Positions 63,817-64,000 of a stretch of DNA of 64,000 nucleotides are shown piece by piece. The DNA is from Streptantibioticus silvisoli. GTDB taxonomy: Bacteria > Actinomycetota > Actinomycetes > Streptomycetales > Streptomycetaceae. Below the pieces are notes generated by a model that searched no databases, was not told the origin of the DNA, and was given only the letters and a program-made list of their open reading frames with translations. Positions within the stretch are counted from its first letter, which is position 1, and every line of letters begins with the position of its first letter. The position numbers and the translations under genes are program-made. The stretch covers positions 164,432 to 228,431 of the forward strand of contig NZ_JAAGKO020000007.1 of the NCBI RefSeq assembly GCF_027947535.2. Reading direction: 5' to 3'.

Positions 63817-63892
63817 ACAATGAAACCATTGCATTCATGATGACCATGATAGTTCGTGGTTTCAGAACCACACAGTGGACGCGAGCAACTGA
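63817..63892 (-). other. 23S-5S intergenic spacer
   Basis: About 75 bases between the rRNAs, lower in GC than the surroundings and without a tRNA. It contains the RNA-processing region of the rRNA precursor. Confidence 0.7.
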
Positions 63893-64000
63893 GGACAAGC
63901 CCTCGGCCTATTAGTACCGGTCAACTCCACACCTTGCAGTGCTTCCATTTCCGGCCTATCAACCCAGTCGTCTACTGGGAGCCTTAACCCCTCAAAGGGG
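63893..64000 (-). rRNA. rrl: 23S ribosomal RNA, 3' end only
   Basis: The last 100 or so bases of the 23S gene, truncated by the window edge. Conserved 3' segments such as CCGGTACTAATAGGCCGAGG and ACTGCAAGGTGTGGAG are readable on the minus strand. The exact 3' end is approximate. Confidence 0.93.

Noticed and set aside
63817..63892. tRNA gene in the rRNA spacer
   Set aside because: The spacer is only about 75 bases and shows no cloverleaf or TPsiC box.

Overview
The window is very GC-rich bacterial DNA. Its genes have almost every third codon position G or C, frequent GTG starts, GGAGG-type ribosome sites, several apparently leaderless starts, actinobacterial families (FtsR-like MerR, FHA/zinc-ribbon protein, Rv1733c-like protein, DUF664/DinB-like mycothiol-type protein, MocR) and a 23S-5S rRNA end. 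This fits a Streptomyces or close relative. From memory, the order gcvP - dinB - merR - bifunctional nuclease - ftsR - FHA protein - mannose-1-P guanylyltransferase-like - CDP-alcohol phosphotransferase, and the lnt / ung / tandem fabG part, resemble one arm-proximal core region of the S. coelicolor chromosome (around SCO13xx); I could not check this.

Layout. 1-9.1 kb: small metabolic and signalling genes (GNAT enzymes, SDR epimerase, YnfA-like membrane protein, PAS-PAS-GAF-PP2C phosphatase, HhH-PHP protein, class IV aminotransferase, L,D-transpeptidase). 9.8-14.3 kb: a decayed DUF574-type methyltransferase coupled to a PAS-GGDEF-EAL cyclic-di-GMP enzyme, an aromatic-acid-exporter-like protein and an SRPBCC protein. 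14.4-18.3 kb: 3-hydroxybutyrate dehydrogenase, a LacI regulator with the remnant of a sugar ABC permease, and a divergent zinc polyol dehydrogenase whose leader carries a perfect LacI-type operator. 18.5-26.4 kb: hydrolase, DMT transporter, DinB-like protein, Tat-secreted phospholipase C, Fpg/Nei glycosylase, VOC protein. 27-34.7 kb: apolipoprotein N-acyltransferase, oxidoreductase, MFS pump, a proline/alanine-rich lipoprotein, uracil-DNA glycosylase and a FabG pair.

35.2-45.3 kb is the most accessory-like stretch: a coupled HipA-like kinase/DUF3037 pair, a Tat/lipoprotein Rieske protein, a LysR/EamA divergent pair, a vitamin B6 neighbourhood (MocR regulator, two PNPOx-type flavoproteins, a Clp-N protein), PadR and PhzF. 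45.6-50.6 kb: CPBP protease-like membrane protein, a membrane protein preceded by two helically phased operators, and a glutamate-cysteine-ligase-family enzyme. 50.6-63.5 kb: glycine decarboxylase under a tandem glycine riboswitch, PRC-barrel protein, DNA polymerase IV, and the conserved MerR / nuclease / FtsR / FHA / nucleotidyltransferase / phosphotransferase series. The right end holds a 5S gene and the 3' end of a 23S gene, both reading leftward, followed by a strong terminator.

Two themes run through the window. First, many spacers contain short degenerate tandem repeats (periods of 6, 11, 15, 30, 38 and 92 bp). Second, at least four spacers contain remnants of genes that still keep coding-type third-position bias. 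I found no CRISPR array, prophage, transposase or tRNA. No wholly new system can be proved by reading alone; the best candidates for follow-up are the HipA/DUF3037 pair, the methyltransferase relic coupled to the cyclic-di-GMP gene, and the orphan double operator at 47.8 kb.
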